A DNA stretch of 16,839 bases from Stephanodiscus triporus (Eukaryota; Bacillariophyta; Thalassiosirophyceae; Thalassiosirales; Thalassiosiraceae): assembly GCA_036939755.1 (NCBI GenBank), contig JALLAZ010000341.1, forward strand, positions 1 to 16,839, in the 5' to 3' direction. Numbering within the stretch: the stretch's first letter is position 1; the number at the start of each line of letters is the position of its first letter. The translations under genes were made by a program, and so were the position numbers. The notes beneath the pieces are model-generated. The model searched no databases, was not told the origin of the DNA, and worked only from the letters and a program-made list of their open reading frames with translations. Of this stretch, positions 8,501-16,638 are shown one piece after another.

Positions 8501-10604
8501 TGGCGCGCATGGGTGAGCCCTTGACGAAGGAGTTCCATGTTCCCAATTCGGATGCATATGAGGAAGCAACAGTCGAAGGTATGGCATTGCCTTTGTACCC
8601 ACGTCAGGCCAAGGCTTTATCAAGAATGCAAGCCATTGAAAATGGAGAAGTTGCGTTCAATGAGGAAGAGAGAAGTGAACATATTCTCAACGGAGTGGGT
8701 TGGTGTCTCATTGGACGTGCGACTAAGACATCTCCTCTGAAAGGAGGGGTGTTGGGTGATGCGATTGGAAGTGGCAAAACAGTTGTTACCATTGCTCTTA
8801 TTCTCAGTGGAATCGGGAAAGCACGAAAGAACCGTAGTATCCCGGATGGCAGATCTGGGGCTACTTTGATAGTAGTCCCACCGGGATTAGTGAAGCAATG
8901 GGATGACGAGCGTCAGGTACATAGCATACAGAAGAAGTCTCTTTCTAATTTATCGCATATGTCCTCACATTCGCCACACCCTTCCCTTGAAATATGCAGA
9001 AATTCTCGAAAAATCAACTCAAGAGCATAATTATTGATTCCACTGACACATTGAAGAGGTTAAGTGTGAAAGAAATTTGCGAGGCAGACATGGTGATAGT
9101 ACCTGCTGGTATAATTGAAGAGAGAGGGAAAACAGCCTCTTCTCGCCCTTACACAGAGCTCATGTCAAAGAAAGCAGGTTCTAAGGAGATTCCACCAGCA
9201 CCGTCGAATGGACACAAAGAAGCACCAACCATTGAAGGTACATGGGTGAGAAACATGCAATCAGGCCCGGCTATATATGTGGGAAATGATGCTAATCAGA
9301 AGCATCGTGATGAACAAGCATTTTACGGCCATCGCTATTCCGAAGCAATTAAGCTCCTTCGTCAAAAGAAGTTTGGCGAATCTGAGAGGGGTGTCCCCCT
9401 TGAATGGTTCACTTGGGATAGGATCGTTGTTGATGAATGTCATGAATGTCTCGTTTCCACTCATAAGCAAGAACAAGAGAGCAAGGCTAGCGAATTCAAG
9501 GGCCAAGCCCGCAGGGGAGCGCGTGAGTTCCTTGGGGTGGGCTGCACTGATCTATCCTCTCGTCCTTTACTGGCAAAATCAGGAATTTGGGGTTTGACAG
9601 GAACGCCATTGCTTGAAACTGAGGCACGCGTAACCGAACTAGCTAATCTTATGGGAGGTGAGTGCAGGAGTCTACCTTGTCGTAAGCTTGCAACTCAAGT
9701 TACACTAATTTATTTGTCTTGAATCAATACAGGGACCTACCTCACTGGATCCGCCCATCATTGGCGTAGAGAGGAGCGCGAGTCTGGCCGTGACATCTTC
9801 TTGAATCAACAAGATGAAGGTTCAAAAAGTCGTGAATACAGATGTGCCATTCAAGAGTCTTGTCATGCATACGTGAGAGAAGCGTGCCAACGCAATCGTG
9901 GCGAGGCCTTGGATGTGACACTTGCGTCGAAACAAATAGCCGTCAATATGTCTCGATCGGACGGAGAGTTATTCCTCAGCACCATCAAAGAAGCTAATCT
10001 TGGGTCCTATTCCATTACTCCTGAGCAACTTGGTGACAAGGCGGGCAACGGCCTCACTGTCACTGCTTCCGCCACAGCACGTCATTCTGCACTGTTTGAG
10101 ATAATTGATTCTATCCAAGCTGATGAGCCGCAGACTAAAATTGTCATCTTCGCAAATGCAGTGTATTCTGGATACTCATCTGCATTAGCAGCTTTGAAAG
10201 CATCTGGACGAAAGTTTTCTCATGTTGACGATAATCAAACTGTGTTGGAGCAGAATGAGATCATCTCATGGTTCCGTCATACTGACGCTACCGCGGAAGA
10301 TAGATTGCGTCCTCGTATTTTGTTGCTATCCTTTAATCAAGCTGCAGGGCACAACCTGCAAGAAGATTGCCATAATGTCATAATGTATGACCCAATGTAT
10401 TCTGGCTCAGATGCAGTAGCTGATGCAAGTGTAGAGGAACAGGCTCTTGGTCGTGTTATGAGGCAAGGGCAAACACACCCCAATGTCACATGTTACCGTA
10501 TCATTGTCAAGGGCCCCAATGGCGAGGCTTGCTTGGATGATGTTATCGTCAACAGAAATACGGATGAAGAAACATTGCGTGCGGCCACTTCCAACTTTGA
10601 TTAA
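2506..10604 (+). CDS. DNMT5: DNMT5-type cytosine-5 DNA methyltransferase fused to SNF2 ATPase, with N-terminal MBD- and Tudor-like domains
   Basis: Inferred exons: 2506-4552, 4632-4697, 4792-4992, 5085-5633, 5730-6024, 6105-6252, 6339-6863, 7002-8246, 8323-8916, 9000-9657 and 9733-10604. They sum to 7200 bases, giving 2399 aa, and every junction is GT-AG and phase-consistent. Domains in order: PIP-like NGSIKSFF (33-40), MBD-like (130-196), Tudor-like (242-297), charged linker (300-570), C5 methyltransferase (586-1125), Cys/His cluster (1204-1224), DNMT5-type linker and SNF2 ATPase (1780-2370). Methyltransferase motifs are complete: I ACSGTDAPS; IV GTSC with the presumed catalytic Cys692; VI FENV (734-736); VIII QTRNR (873-877); X GNAM (1100-1103). 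SNF2 motifs are GSGKT (1841-1845), DECH (2035-2038), LTGTP and RVMRQGQ (2350-2356). Family knowledge: DNMT5 uses ATP hydrolysis for maintenance CpG methylation in the nucleus. All catalytic motifs look intact, so activity is inferred. The ATG at 2506 is the first in a frame that stays open to 4701. Exon 1 is far more GC-rich than the rest. Confidence 0.93.
2602..2625 (+). other. PIP-box-like motif in DNMT5
   Basis: Residues 33-40 read NGSIKSFF and are flanked by lysines. This matches the PCNA-interacting pattern Q-x-x-[ILM]-x-x-[FY]-[FY] except that Asn replaces Gln. Its location in a disordered N-terminal tail is typical of PIP boxes in replication-coupled enzymes such as DNMT1. PCNA binding is inference. 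Confidence 0.4.
2893..3093 (+). other. MBD-like domain in DNMT5
   Basis: Residues about 130-196 show the methyl-CpG-binding signature: GWTQRLVARK, then a variable Gly/Asn-rich loop, then DRYFYAPGGGRKFRS followed by a hydrophobic VEVSRFL helix. Key positions are G143, W144, the basic pair after the first strand, Y/F before the P-G-G turn, and R-S. Canonical MBDs bind symmetrically methylated CpG; whether this one keeps the binding residues needs alignment. Confidence 0.7.
3229..3396 (+). other. Tudor-like domain in DNMT5
   Basis: Residues about 242-297 run YPIGTVVSKVF, a short acidic loop, PFSGAVTAYDPEEGVYSV, then KYEDGDEEDLSEAEL. This strand pattern, with aromatic and acidic positions, is the Tudor / lamin-B-receptor-like fold that is common in diatom chromatin proteins. 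A histone-tail or methyl-mark reader role is inferred. Confidence 0.65.
4261..6407 (+). other. C5 DNA methyltransferase catalytic region of DNMT5 (spans exons 1-7)
   Basis: Residues about 586-1125. The SAM-binding motif I reads ACSGTDAPSIAMG. An EIEPFKQAYIGRNFP segment corresponds to motif II/III. The catalytic loop GTSCKDFSMLK is carried by the 66-base exon 2. FENVDNAPW is motif VI, LPQTRNRQYLFVW is motif VIII, GRTMMGFEKLLLQGIP is motif IX, and LAGNAMSM is motif X, formed exactly across intron 6. The usual Pro-Cys of motif IV is Ser-Cys here. Confidence 0.9.
6642..6704 (+). other. Cys/His cluster between methyltransferase and SNF2 parts
   Basis: C1204, C1207, C1212, H1219 and H1224 follow a C-x2-C-x4-C-x6-H-x4-H spacing. 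Fungal DNMT5 proteins carry a RING finger in the region between the two enzymatic halves. I see no full eight-ligand RING here, so this may be a reduced zinc-binding module. Confidence 0.45.
8581..9660 (+). other. SNF2 ATPase lobe 1 of DNMT5
   Basis: A Q-motif-like YPRQAKAL (from residue 1784) is followed by Walker A GGVLGDAIGSGKT, motif Ia LIVVPPGLVKQW, Walker B VVDECHE and motif III WGLTGTP. All are in the expected order and intact across introns 9 and 10, indicating a functional ATP-binding lobe. Confidence 0.9.
10081..10530 (+). other. SNF2 ATPase lobe 2 of DNMT5
   Basis: The C-terminal helicase lobe shows KIVIFANAVYSG (motif IV-like), ILLLSFNQAAGHNLQ (motif V), a hydrophobic VIMYDP segment, and QALGRVMRQGQ (motif VI) with arginine fingers R2350 and R2353. 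The protein ends about 40 residues later without a further domain. Confidence 0.9.
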
Positions 10605-10648
10605 CCGAGGGAGAGTTCATTTTCGAACTTCATCAAAGCGAATAATTC

Positions 10649-10654
10649 AATAAA
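10649..10654 (+). promoter_or_regulatory. Candidate polyadenylation signal for DNMT5
   Basis: AATAAA lies 45 bases after the DNMT5 stop codon, at a usual distance for a poly(A) signal. Use of this motif in this organism is assumed. Confidence 0.35.
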
Positions 10655-10825
10655 CTTAGTGAATTAATACTTGAGCCGCTCGAAGTACAATACCCACAAT
10701 AATTTCATCCATTCACCGGTTACCTTCACGCGTTTAACTGATTGAGAGATAATCATAGCACACAGTTTAGATAAGAAAAAAGCTAAGAACTTAGCAAGTT
10801 GAGTAGTATGTGTTCTTCTTCTCTG

Positions 10826-10849
10826 TTTTTTTTTTGGAGGGGGGGGGGG
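10826..10849. repeat. T10 / G11 homopolymer pair
   Basis: Ten T followed by GGA and eleven G in the convergent intergenic region. Its composition resembles the homopolymers in the SET intron. Confidence 0.8.
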
Positions 10850-10910
10850 TCCTCATCATGCCTTTTAAAAGGTAACACTTAATCTTTAAGTTCGAACGTA
10901 ACGGTTGGAC

Positions 10911-10916
10911 TTTATT
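10911..10916 (-). promoter_or_regulatory. Candidate polyadenylation signal for CFAP45
   Basis: TTTATT on the given strand reads AATAAA on the CFAP45 strand, about 230 bases past its stop. It is a weak candidate because of the distance. Confidence 0.2.
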
Positions 10917-11144
10917 GAATCTAAGACGGAAAATAAATATTCCAACCCCCCATTTCACGGCTACTTATGGACCATGAGATATAAAAATAGGAGAATAATT
11001 GTTGGAAATAATTGAGATCTAAACTCGTAACTAATTTTTCCCAGTTCGCCCCAGAAGTCAAGCTTCTTGAATAAGCTTTGATAGAGTAAACACTACTCGC
11101 GGGCTGGCCAGACTGCCACCTTCATTCCTTTGAGGCATAATGGA

Positions 11145-12827
11145 TCAAAAACTGCGCCCGATATCTAAAGAAGTAATCTCGCCAAAGTACCTCTCATCAA
11201 TGCCCTTAGATTTCATGTCACGGACCATTTTATCCCTGATCGCCTCCAATTTTACTCTCTCCTCAGCCTGAGAGATTGGACATGGAAGTATTTTGTGAGG
11301 AGAGCTGTGAGTATTGAAATGTCCACTAAAGAACTTCCCCCTTCACTTACCAACTGTTGTTTGATCATCAAACCCTCGTGAAACTTTTCTTTTTCAAGTG
11401 CCATTCTCCTGGATTCATTCTGTTCGATTTGTTCCTGGAGATTCTTTATCAGCTCGTAGTTCTTTTTCTTTGAGAATGCAGCCTCTGTTCTTTCTCTCTC
11501 AGCCATTGCACGAGATTGCCCGATTGCACTTGAGTATTCCTCTCGCTTCTGTTCAATCTCCATTTGCTTTTGTCTAAGTTTTTCTTGCTGCTGCTGCATC
11601 CTCGCCATATCAAGCGTGTCCATGTCACGCTTCTTCTTTTGTGCCTCCATGAGTTGTTTCTGTCTAAACTTTCTTTCTGCGTCTTCCATTGCTCGCCTCT
11701 CACGAAGCTCGTCCATTTCCGATCGCCTATCCACCATACGCTCTTGTTGAATCTTGAACTCCAACGTCCTCTTGCGCTCGGCTTCGACCGCTTCGGCCTC
11801 TCTTTGACGCATTTTTTCGTCTTGCTCCACCAGGTAGGCTGCCATCATCTCATCCTCTCGCTTCTCTATCAACCTGCGTTCTCGCTTCGAGGCGATGTGT
11901 TCTTCATTGGCACGTCTTATATCCAACCCCGCCTGAAGAGCATTCTCTCTTCGTGCTCTCGCCTTCTCCTCGTCTTGCGCTTGATACAGCTTAATTCTTT
12001 CCAGCATTCCACGGCTTTCTTCATCTCTTGCCTCCTCAAGCAATATCCTGTCTTGACGTCGTTGTTCAATTTGGTTCTCGATGATCTTGCGGGCATCGAT
12101 CATCTTCTGTAATTTGTGTGCCTCCTCCACCTCCCTGGCCTCGATCGCCCGAAGACGATCAATCTCCATGGCTAAGATCATTCGTTGCTCATAATCGTGC
12201 TCCTTCTTTTCGCACTCGGCCTTATCCTTGAGCTGTTGATCACGAATTGCAAATGTCATTGCCCGCCCGCTGCATGTTTTCATGAGCTTGACGATGTCTT
12301 GCTCGTCCTCAATTTTTTCTTGTGCCTGCTTCCGTATGCGATCAAGCCTGGCTTTGTCGCACTGGTATCCCATTTTTTTCTGCTCCTCCATTTCCTTCAG
12401 CTCCAATTGTTTCATGTAATCTTTTCGAGCTTCGGAAGCCTCCTTTTGAATCGCCTTTGGATCGTGAGGGGTTTCATCGTCGTCGGTTTGATGCGGATGG
12501 GCAAGGGAGGTCGAAGCCAACTCTTTTATTCTCTGCAACTCATTCAGGCTAATGGAAGCACTTCTGACAGGCGATGCCTTCGCTGTGATCTTTCCATCAT
12601 GGCAGGCGCTGCTAGGGGCAGGCCCTGAGCCTCTGCTGCCAAACAGGCTGGTAATCAAATAAGCGGTTGTATCAAATCGCGCATTCGCATTCCATGGGAA
12701 TATTCAAGGTTCGCAAAAAAAAGAACCAAACAACTCACCTTTCGTCAACGCTGCTCTTGCTGGCAATCCTTCGATAGGTGGAACTTCCATTCGACCGGAC
12801 AGAACTACATTTTGGATTTGACGTCAT
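11145..12827 (-). CDS. CFAP45: CFAP45 (cilia- and flagella-associated protein 45)
   Basis: Exons on the minus strand: 12827-12739, 12647-11351 and 11267-11145, totalling 1509 bases (502 aa). Introns 12738-12648 (phase 2) and 11350-11268 (phase 0) are GT-AG. The N-terminus has the family's short TYRRIASKSSVDESLFGS element, with ESLFGS formed only by splicing. Nearly all the rest is a Glu/Arg/Lys-rich coiled coil of the trichohyalin-plectin-homology type, including IIENQIEQRRQDR and IRRANEEHIASKRERR. The end, KSKGIDERYFGEI, matches the family's C-terminal G-I-P-D-K-Y-like tail. The length is normal for the family (about 500-550 aa). Family knowledge: CFAP45 is a microtubule inner protein of axonemal doublets. 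An upstream in-frame ATG at 12917 would add 30 residues; I chose 12827 because homologues begin close to the conserved YR element. The neighbour at 12968 is divergent. Confidence 0.9.
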
Positions 12828-12967
12828 GTGGTCGAAAAGACGAGCGAATGCGTGCGAAAATTTGAGTGATTTTTGTGGCCAACTGTTTAAAATTTTCCTC
12901 CCCAACGAAAATTCCATCTCCCTCGCGGGGACAATTCTTCGCCGAAGAGAAGAGACCCTAAGTCAGC
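12828..12967. promoter_or_regulatory. Divergent promoter region, CFAP45 and 258-aa gene
   Basis: Only 140 bases separate the two chosen start codons (50 if the upstream CFAP45 ATG is used), so both promoters must overlap. It contains an A/T-rich core (about 12858-12900) and a perfect inverted repeat, CTTCG-C-CGAAG, at 12937-12947. I saw no RFX X-box. Confidence 0.45.
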
Positions 12968-13744
12968 ATGTCATCAGGACCTGATGATCCAACAGCACTA
13001 TGTTTCACCTGGAACAATCCCGACCTGACAAGAGACCTCATGCTACAGGATGGTGCTTCAACTGGAAAAGAGGATACGTCGTTTAAACTTATGTCACGCG
13101 ATCAGCATGAACAGGTGGTGGGTGGCCAAGATACAATCGATGTGTCTACCATCCTTGATACAACGTATGATGTCCTATGCGCAAAAGGTGAGAAATCGTT
13201 TGCCGAGTACATGAAGGTGATATCCACGGGAGAAAAGGACAGCCATTTTGACGGACAGAATAACAGGGAGCAAGCATCTTTGGTGGATGTTATCGCAGCT
13301 GATGCCAATATCAATATATCATTGATGAAGTCAGATGTAGACACAGCCCTTCTTGATACCCAGTCATCGCAAGGGCAACTTATGAATTACAGAGATTTCA
13401 TAGAGAAGAAGAGGAAACAACGGCTACAGTGCCTTCGCGACTTGAAAGAACACTGCTGCACATGCCAGGGTCCTCATATATCAAAGCCACCCTTCAGCCA
13501 TGGGAAAGACTACCGCCGAGAACCCACTCACAGTCAAAACCAAGACGACGAGTGTCTCTTCCTGAAGAAGACACGGTCTGAACTGAAATGGCTAGACGAG
13601 ACGTTAGGCAATTACTGCAAGAACAATGAGCGATTTGAACTAGAGATTGAAAGACGCAAAGCTGAAGCTCAGAGCAGGAAGGAAAATATGAAGGAGGCAT
13701 TGGCGAACAGTTTGAGGCTCATGGAGATTGCAGATAGCCGTTGA
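12968..13744 (+). CDS. Unrecognised 258-aa protein with C-terminal coiled coil
   Basis: I do not recognise this family. It is a single open frame from the ATG at 12968 to the TGA at 13742-13744. The N-terminal 130 residues are mixed and acidic (Asp-rich, no repeats). A basic helix, DFIEKKRKQRLQCLRDLKEH, at about 139-158 is followed by a small CCTC motif (159-162). The last 55 residues are charged and heptad-like (RFELEIERRKAEAQSR), suggesting a coiled coil. There is no signal peptide or membrane segment. It shares a short divergent promoter with CFAP45, so a role in the flagellum is possible but inferred only from context. An AATAAA at 13790-13795 follows the stop by about 46 bases. Confidence 0.7.
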   Translation: MSSGPDDPTALCFTWNNPDLTRDLMLQDGASTGKEDTSFKLMSRDQHEQVVGGQDTIDVSTILDTTYDVLCAKGEKSFAEYMKVISTGEKDSHFDGQNNREQASLVDVIAADANINISLMKSDVDTALLDTQSSQGQLMNYRDFIEKKRKQRLQCLRDLKEHCCTCQGPHISKPPFSHGKDYRREPTHSQNQDDECLFLKKTRSELKWLDETLGNYCKNNERFELEIERRKAEAQSRKENMKEALANSLRLMEIADSR

Positions 13745-14613
13745 CAAATTTTGCCAGTAATGTTCACGAGGAGAGCGGGTCGCATACCAAATAAATCGTG
13801 TGTTATACGGTCAACAGACCACTACTCTCCCCGTCCCCCTCACTCAGTCGTATTACCCGCATGCCGAATCATGAACAGGACCAGCGAGCTGGATTTATTG
13901 AGTGATTGTGTGAAGCACCTATATCGTTGGCAGGAAGGATAGACCTACAACATCTCGGCACTTTCACAGCCATCGCACCCCCATTTAGCTCCTGACTACT
14001 CAAGCACTTTAGAGCCGCATAAGTAGGGGATAATTCCGATTGATCCAAACATCATCGTGCAATGATGACACCATTAATTACCCCTGGGCATGCCGTGACG
14101 GCAATTGGCAAATGCGATTTCTTTATTTCCTTCATGCCGTACCATTACTTAGCCTGCTGGGGAGGTGTTTAAGATATGCAGCTTTTGAAGTTTAAACCTG
14201 TTTGCAAGGATCGGCTCGAGCTTGTTCTGATGAGTGGTATGCGGGATCTGTGGAAAGTGGTAAGGCGACTCCAGTGATGCAATTTTTTTGGAGAGAAACC
14301 GGGTGGACTCGCAATATTAGCCATCAACATCTCCAGCATTGTAGAATTCACTAGCGACGATAACGATTGCCAAGGGAATCAAACTAGATTTGTCGTGTGG
14401 AATGCTTCCCACTGCTTTTCCAAAAATAATCCACTAGAAGGGAGACCTTTCAAGAGGCTAAGTAATCCCTTGACTATGACTACCCCGCTTTCTAAGGGAA
14501 GGACGGGAAAATGTTTATAATTGTACTCTTCTCAGACGACCTTTTTACAATGTTCTTCCGTGGAAGATTTGGAGCGTATGCTACGGCATCAAAATATCGT
14601 CCGCGCCAACTCC
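13745..14613. other. Convergent intergenic region
   Basis: I find no supported gene. Open frames here are short (60-63 codons), lack domain signals and have no consistent splice partners. No tRNA-like cloverleaf, array or long inverted repeat was seen. It holds the 3' flanks of the 258-aa gene and the SET gene. Confidence 0.45.
13790..13795 (+). promoter_or_regulatory. Candidate polyadenylation signal for the 258-aa gene
   Basis: AATAAA lies 46 bases after the stop codon, the same spacing as the candidate downstream of DNMT5. Confidence 0.35.
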
Positions 14614-16638
14614 TCACTTTCTCCGCACGCTCTCGAGTATGTCATCCACATCCCTGGGGTACAGCCCATCGATCCTATCCCTCTCGAATCGACAACGATG
14701 CTCCATCCTTAAGCAATCGTCAAGCGTCGACATACCCTCCAGCTTCAACGAGAACAACCTCCTCGGCGAATTCGACAACAGCGCGCGTATCCCCATCGCA
14801 AGGTCGTGATAGGTCCGCGCCACGTCGGGGTGGTCGTTCCCCAAGCGCAATCGACGGGATTCCAAAAGCGACGCGGCGGACGGGATGGATCGTGCTATCA
14901 ATTCTACCGATTGGCCGTGGGTAAGTCTAAGTATCATCTCGACGACGTCGAGGTGGAGCCGATAGCACCGAGACAACAGGATGTGCTTATCGTTCCCGAG
15001 GGCGGATTTGGACGCGGCGATCATCTCCACGATCGTCAATTCTAGCGCGACCGCCCGATCGAAGTGCGTCCCGTCCGCGTCCGACGATCCGAGTTCGACG
15101 AGCAGGCCCTCGAGCTCGTCCAACGATCGCTCGATGTTGAGAGTTGTGGGGACGTAGTCCCCCCCCCTCCCGTCGTCACGGTCGTTCGATGCATCGTCGA
15201 GGACGTTCCCTTCCCGAGTCGAGGGAGGGAATTTCCCACGAACCAACTCGGACTCGAAGATCATATGCCCCCTGTCGTTGTCGTTGTACAGACGGCCGGT
15301 CTTCGTCGAGTTGACGTCCAGGAATCGCCCGTACCCCACCTCGTCGCCGATGTCGAATCGGTGCTGATCCCAAAGCCTCCATCGTCGCGTCGCGTGCGAC
15401 ATCTCTCGCGGATCCTCGAGGTAGTGCAGCGTCAGCGCCTCTCCCGCTCGCACGTGCCTCGTCGTCCTCGCCTCCGAATAATTCCGTCGGCGATCCGCGA
15501 TCTCAATGGCATCGTCGTCGTCCCCCCCTCCCTCCTCCGCGATGGCCGGACGGAATTTGATGCAATTCGGATCTTTTTTTTTTTACGTGAGTACGTGCAG
15601 GGGGGGGGGGGGGGGGGGGGGGGGGGGGAGAATGCGGCGAGAGAAAAAAGAAGGACGATGGGAGGGAGGAGACAAAATGAAAATAATTCGTCCTTTTCAA
15701 AAAAAAAATATGGATAATCTCCTTTAACGCTCACCCTCGGCGTGATTGAACATGCTGAAATGTAGGTACAATCCCGAATCGAATCCGTTGTATCGCAGGA
15801 CGAGGAGCATCCTCATCACGTCGCGCACGTCCAACGGCGATCCGTCGGAATTCGTCACGGACTTATCGTACGCGTACGAGACGAGCGACTTCGCCCCATC
15901 GACGAGGTCCGCATCCCGATCCATCGTGTCCATCATGCTCGCGATCTGCGCCTCCTCGTCCGACGACGACGACGAAGAAGACTCGTCCGGAGGCACTTCC
16001 GACGTCGCGGTCGTCGCGGCCTCCCCTCCCTCCTCCTCCCTCGGAGGATCGCGTCGTCGTCGTCGTCGTCGTCGACCGAGCACGACGTTCACCCTCTCCC
16101 TCCGTGGATGCAGGCCCTCCATGCACCGCACGACGAAATTCGCGTCGTCCCCGTCCAAAATGAACCGTATCGATTCCAACCCGAGCCTGCGCCCGCGCTG
16201 ATCGTCGGACCATCCGTCCACCAGCGGCGTTTCGACCAGGACCAACGTCCCTGGGGGCATGTCCGACGACGCGACGTATCCCCTCCCCCCCCCCTCGTCC
16301 TCGAGGTCGTCCCTCAGCGACATCGGGCCTAGGTAGGAGGGCGGTACGTCCGGCCACGGCAACAAAGACGCGCGTTCGGACTGATCCTCGCGGGACGATT
16401 CGAACGAACGGGACGACGACGACGACGACGTCTTCGTCGTCGTCGCTGCGACGGCGGGGGGGGATGCGCGCGTCGTCGAACGACGACGACGACGAGCGTC
16501 GGCGGCGTCGTTGTGACGCTCGACGAGGCGACGTGCGCGATCCATGTCGTCGTCGTCGTCGACCTCGTCGCACTCGTCGTCGTCGTCGGAGGAGGAGGAG
16601 TCGCCGAAGCACGCGAACGGATCGTCGGCGGGCGCCAT
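14614..16638 (-). CDS. SET-domain protein (SMYD-like, no MYND finger)
   Basis: Exons 16638-15735 and 15572-14614 join at phase 1 to give 1863 bases (620 aa). The first 90 residues are Asp/Ser/Arg low complexity. The SET N-part GRGYVASSDMPPGTLVLVE is at 117-135. A long low-complexity insert with an Arg run follows, then YLHFSMFNHAEDPNC (291-305), whose Asp302 is created by splicing. GEALTLHYL (345-353) is the SET C-part with the catalytic Tyr352. The C-terminal half is helical with a TPR-like LGNDHPDVARTYHDLAMGI (545-563). This resembles SMYD-type and related lysine methyltransferases, but there is no MYND zinc finger between the SET halves and no post-SET cysteine cluster after WDQHRFDIG. Substrate (histone or other protein) cannot be predicted. 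The final codons overlap a possible donor (AA|GTGAGG), so a further exon cannot be excluded. The gene is GC- and CpG-rich. Confidence 0.8.
15573..15734 (-). other. Intron of the SET gene with homopolymer tract
   Basis: A 162-base GT-AG intron. The donor is GTGAGC. The acceptor AG is immediately preceded by eleven A, and the only long pyrimidine tract is the 29-C run 27 bases upstream on the transcript. Removing it joins NHAE to DPNC and keeps the SET motif intact, which strongly supports the junction. Confidence 0.8.
15600..15628. repeat. Homopolymer (G)29 tract
   Basis: Twenty-nine consecutive G on the given strand, inside the SET-gene intron and read as C29 in its transcript. The length may be imprecise because such runs are error-prone in sequencing. 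Confidence 0.9.
15964..16598. repeat. CGA/CGT trinucleotide-rich coding low complexity
   Basis: Several imperfect arrays of GTC/GAC triplets (for example 16051-16074 and around 16410-16445) encode Arg, Ser, Asp and Thr runs in the first exon of the SET protein. They also open long spurious frames on other strands. Confidence 0.7.

Larger units (their letters stand above)
4553..9732 (+). other. Ten spliceosomal introns of the DNMT5 gene
   Basis: Introns: 4553-4631, 4698-4791, 4993-5084, 5634-5729, 6025-6104, 6253-6338, 6864-7001, 8247-8322, 8917-8999 and 9658-9732. All start GT and end AG. Lengths are 75 to 138 bases. Phases are 1,1,1,1,2,0,0,0,0,1. The donors of introns 2, 3, 4, 6, 7, 8 and 10 are close to consensus (GTGAG or GTAAGT). 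Intron 1's donor (GTGCGA) is the least certain; it was chosen because it alone gave the GTSC catalytic loop in frame with a normal intron length. Confidence 0.8.
10605..11144. other. Convergent 3' intergenic region between DNMT5 and CFAP45
   Basis: There is no gene that I can support. The stretch contains the two 3' ends, a T10 run (10826-10835), a G11 run (10839-10849), a perfect 12-base palindrome CCTTTTAAAAGG (10861-10872) and A/T-rich sequence with several AATAAA-like words. Confidence 0.5.

Noticed and set aside
11564..12112. 182-codon plus-strand Leu/Phe-rich frame
   Set aside because: Antisense of the CFAP45 coiled coil; Glu/Lys codons read backwards as Leu/Phe/Ser.
13751..13942. 63-codon plus-strand frame after the 258-aa gene
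   Set aside because: Short, without recognisable features, and it runs over the candidate poly(A) signal of the gene before it.
14600..14616. Possible donor (GTGAGG) at the end of the SET frame
   Set aside because: It overlaps the TGA stop, but no downstream exon with family-like sequence was seen; the stop was kept, with a note in the gene entry.
15064..15717. 217-codon plus-strand frame
   Set aside because: Antisense to the SET-gene second exon and runs through the G29 homopolymer; no family signal.
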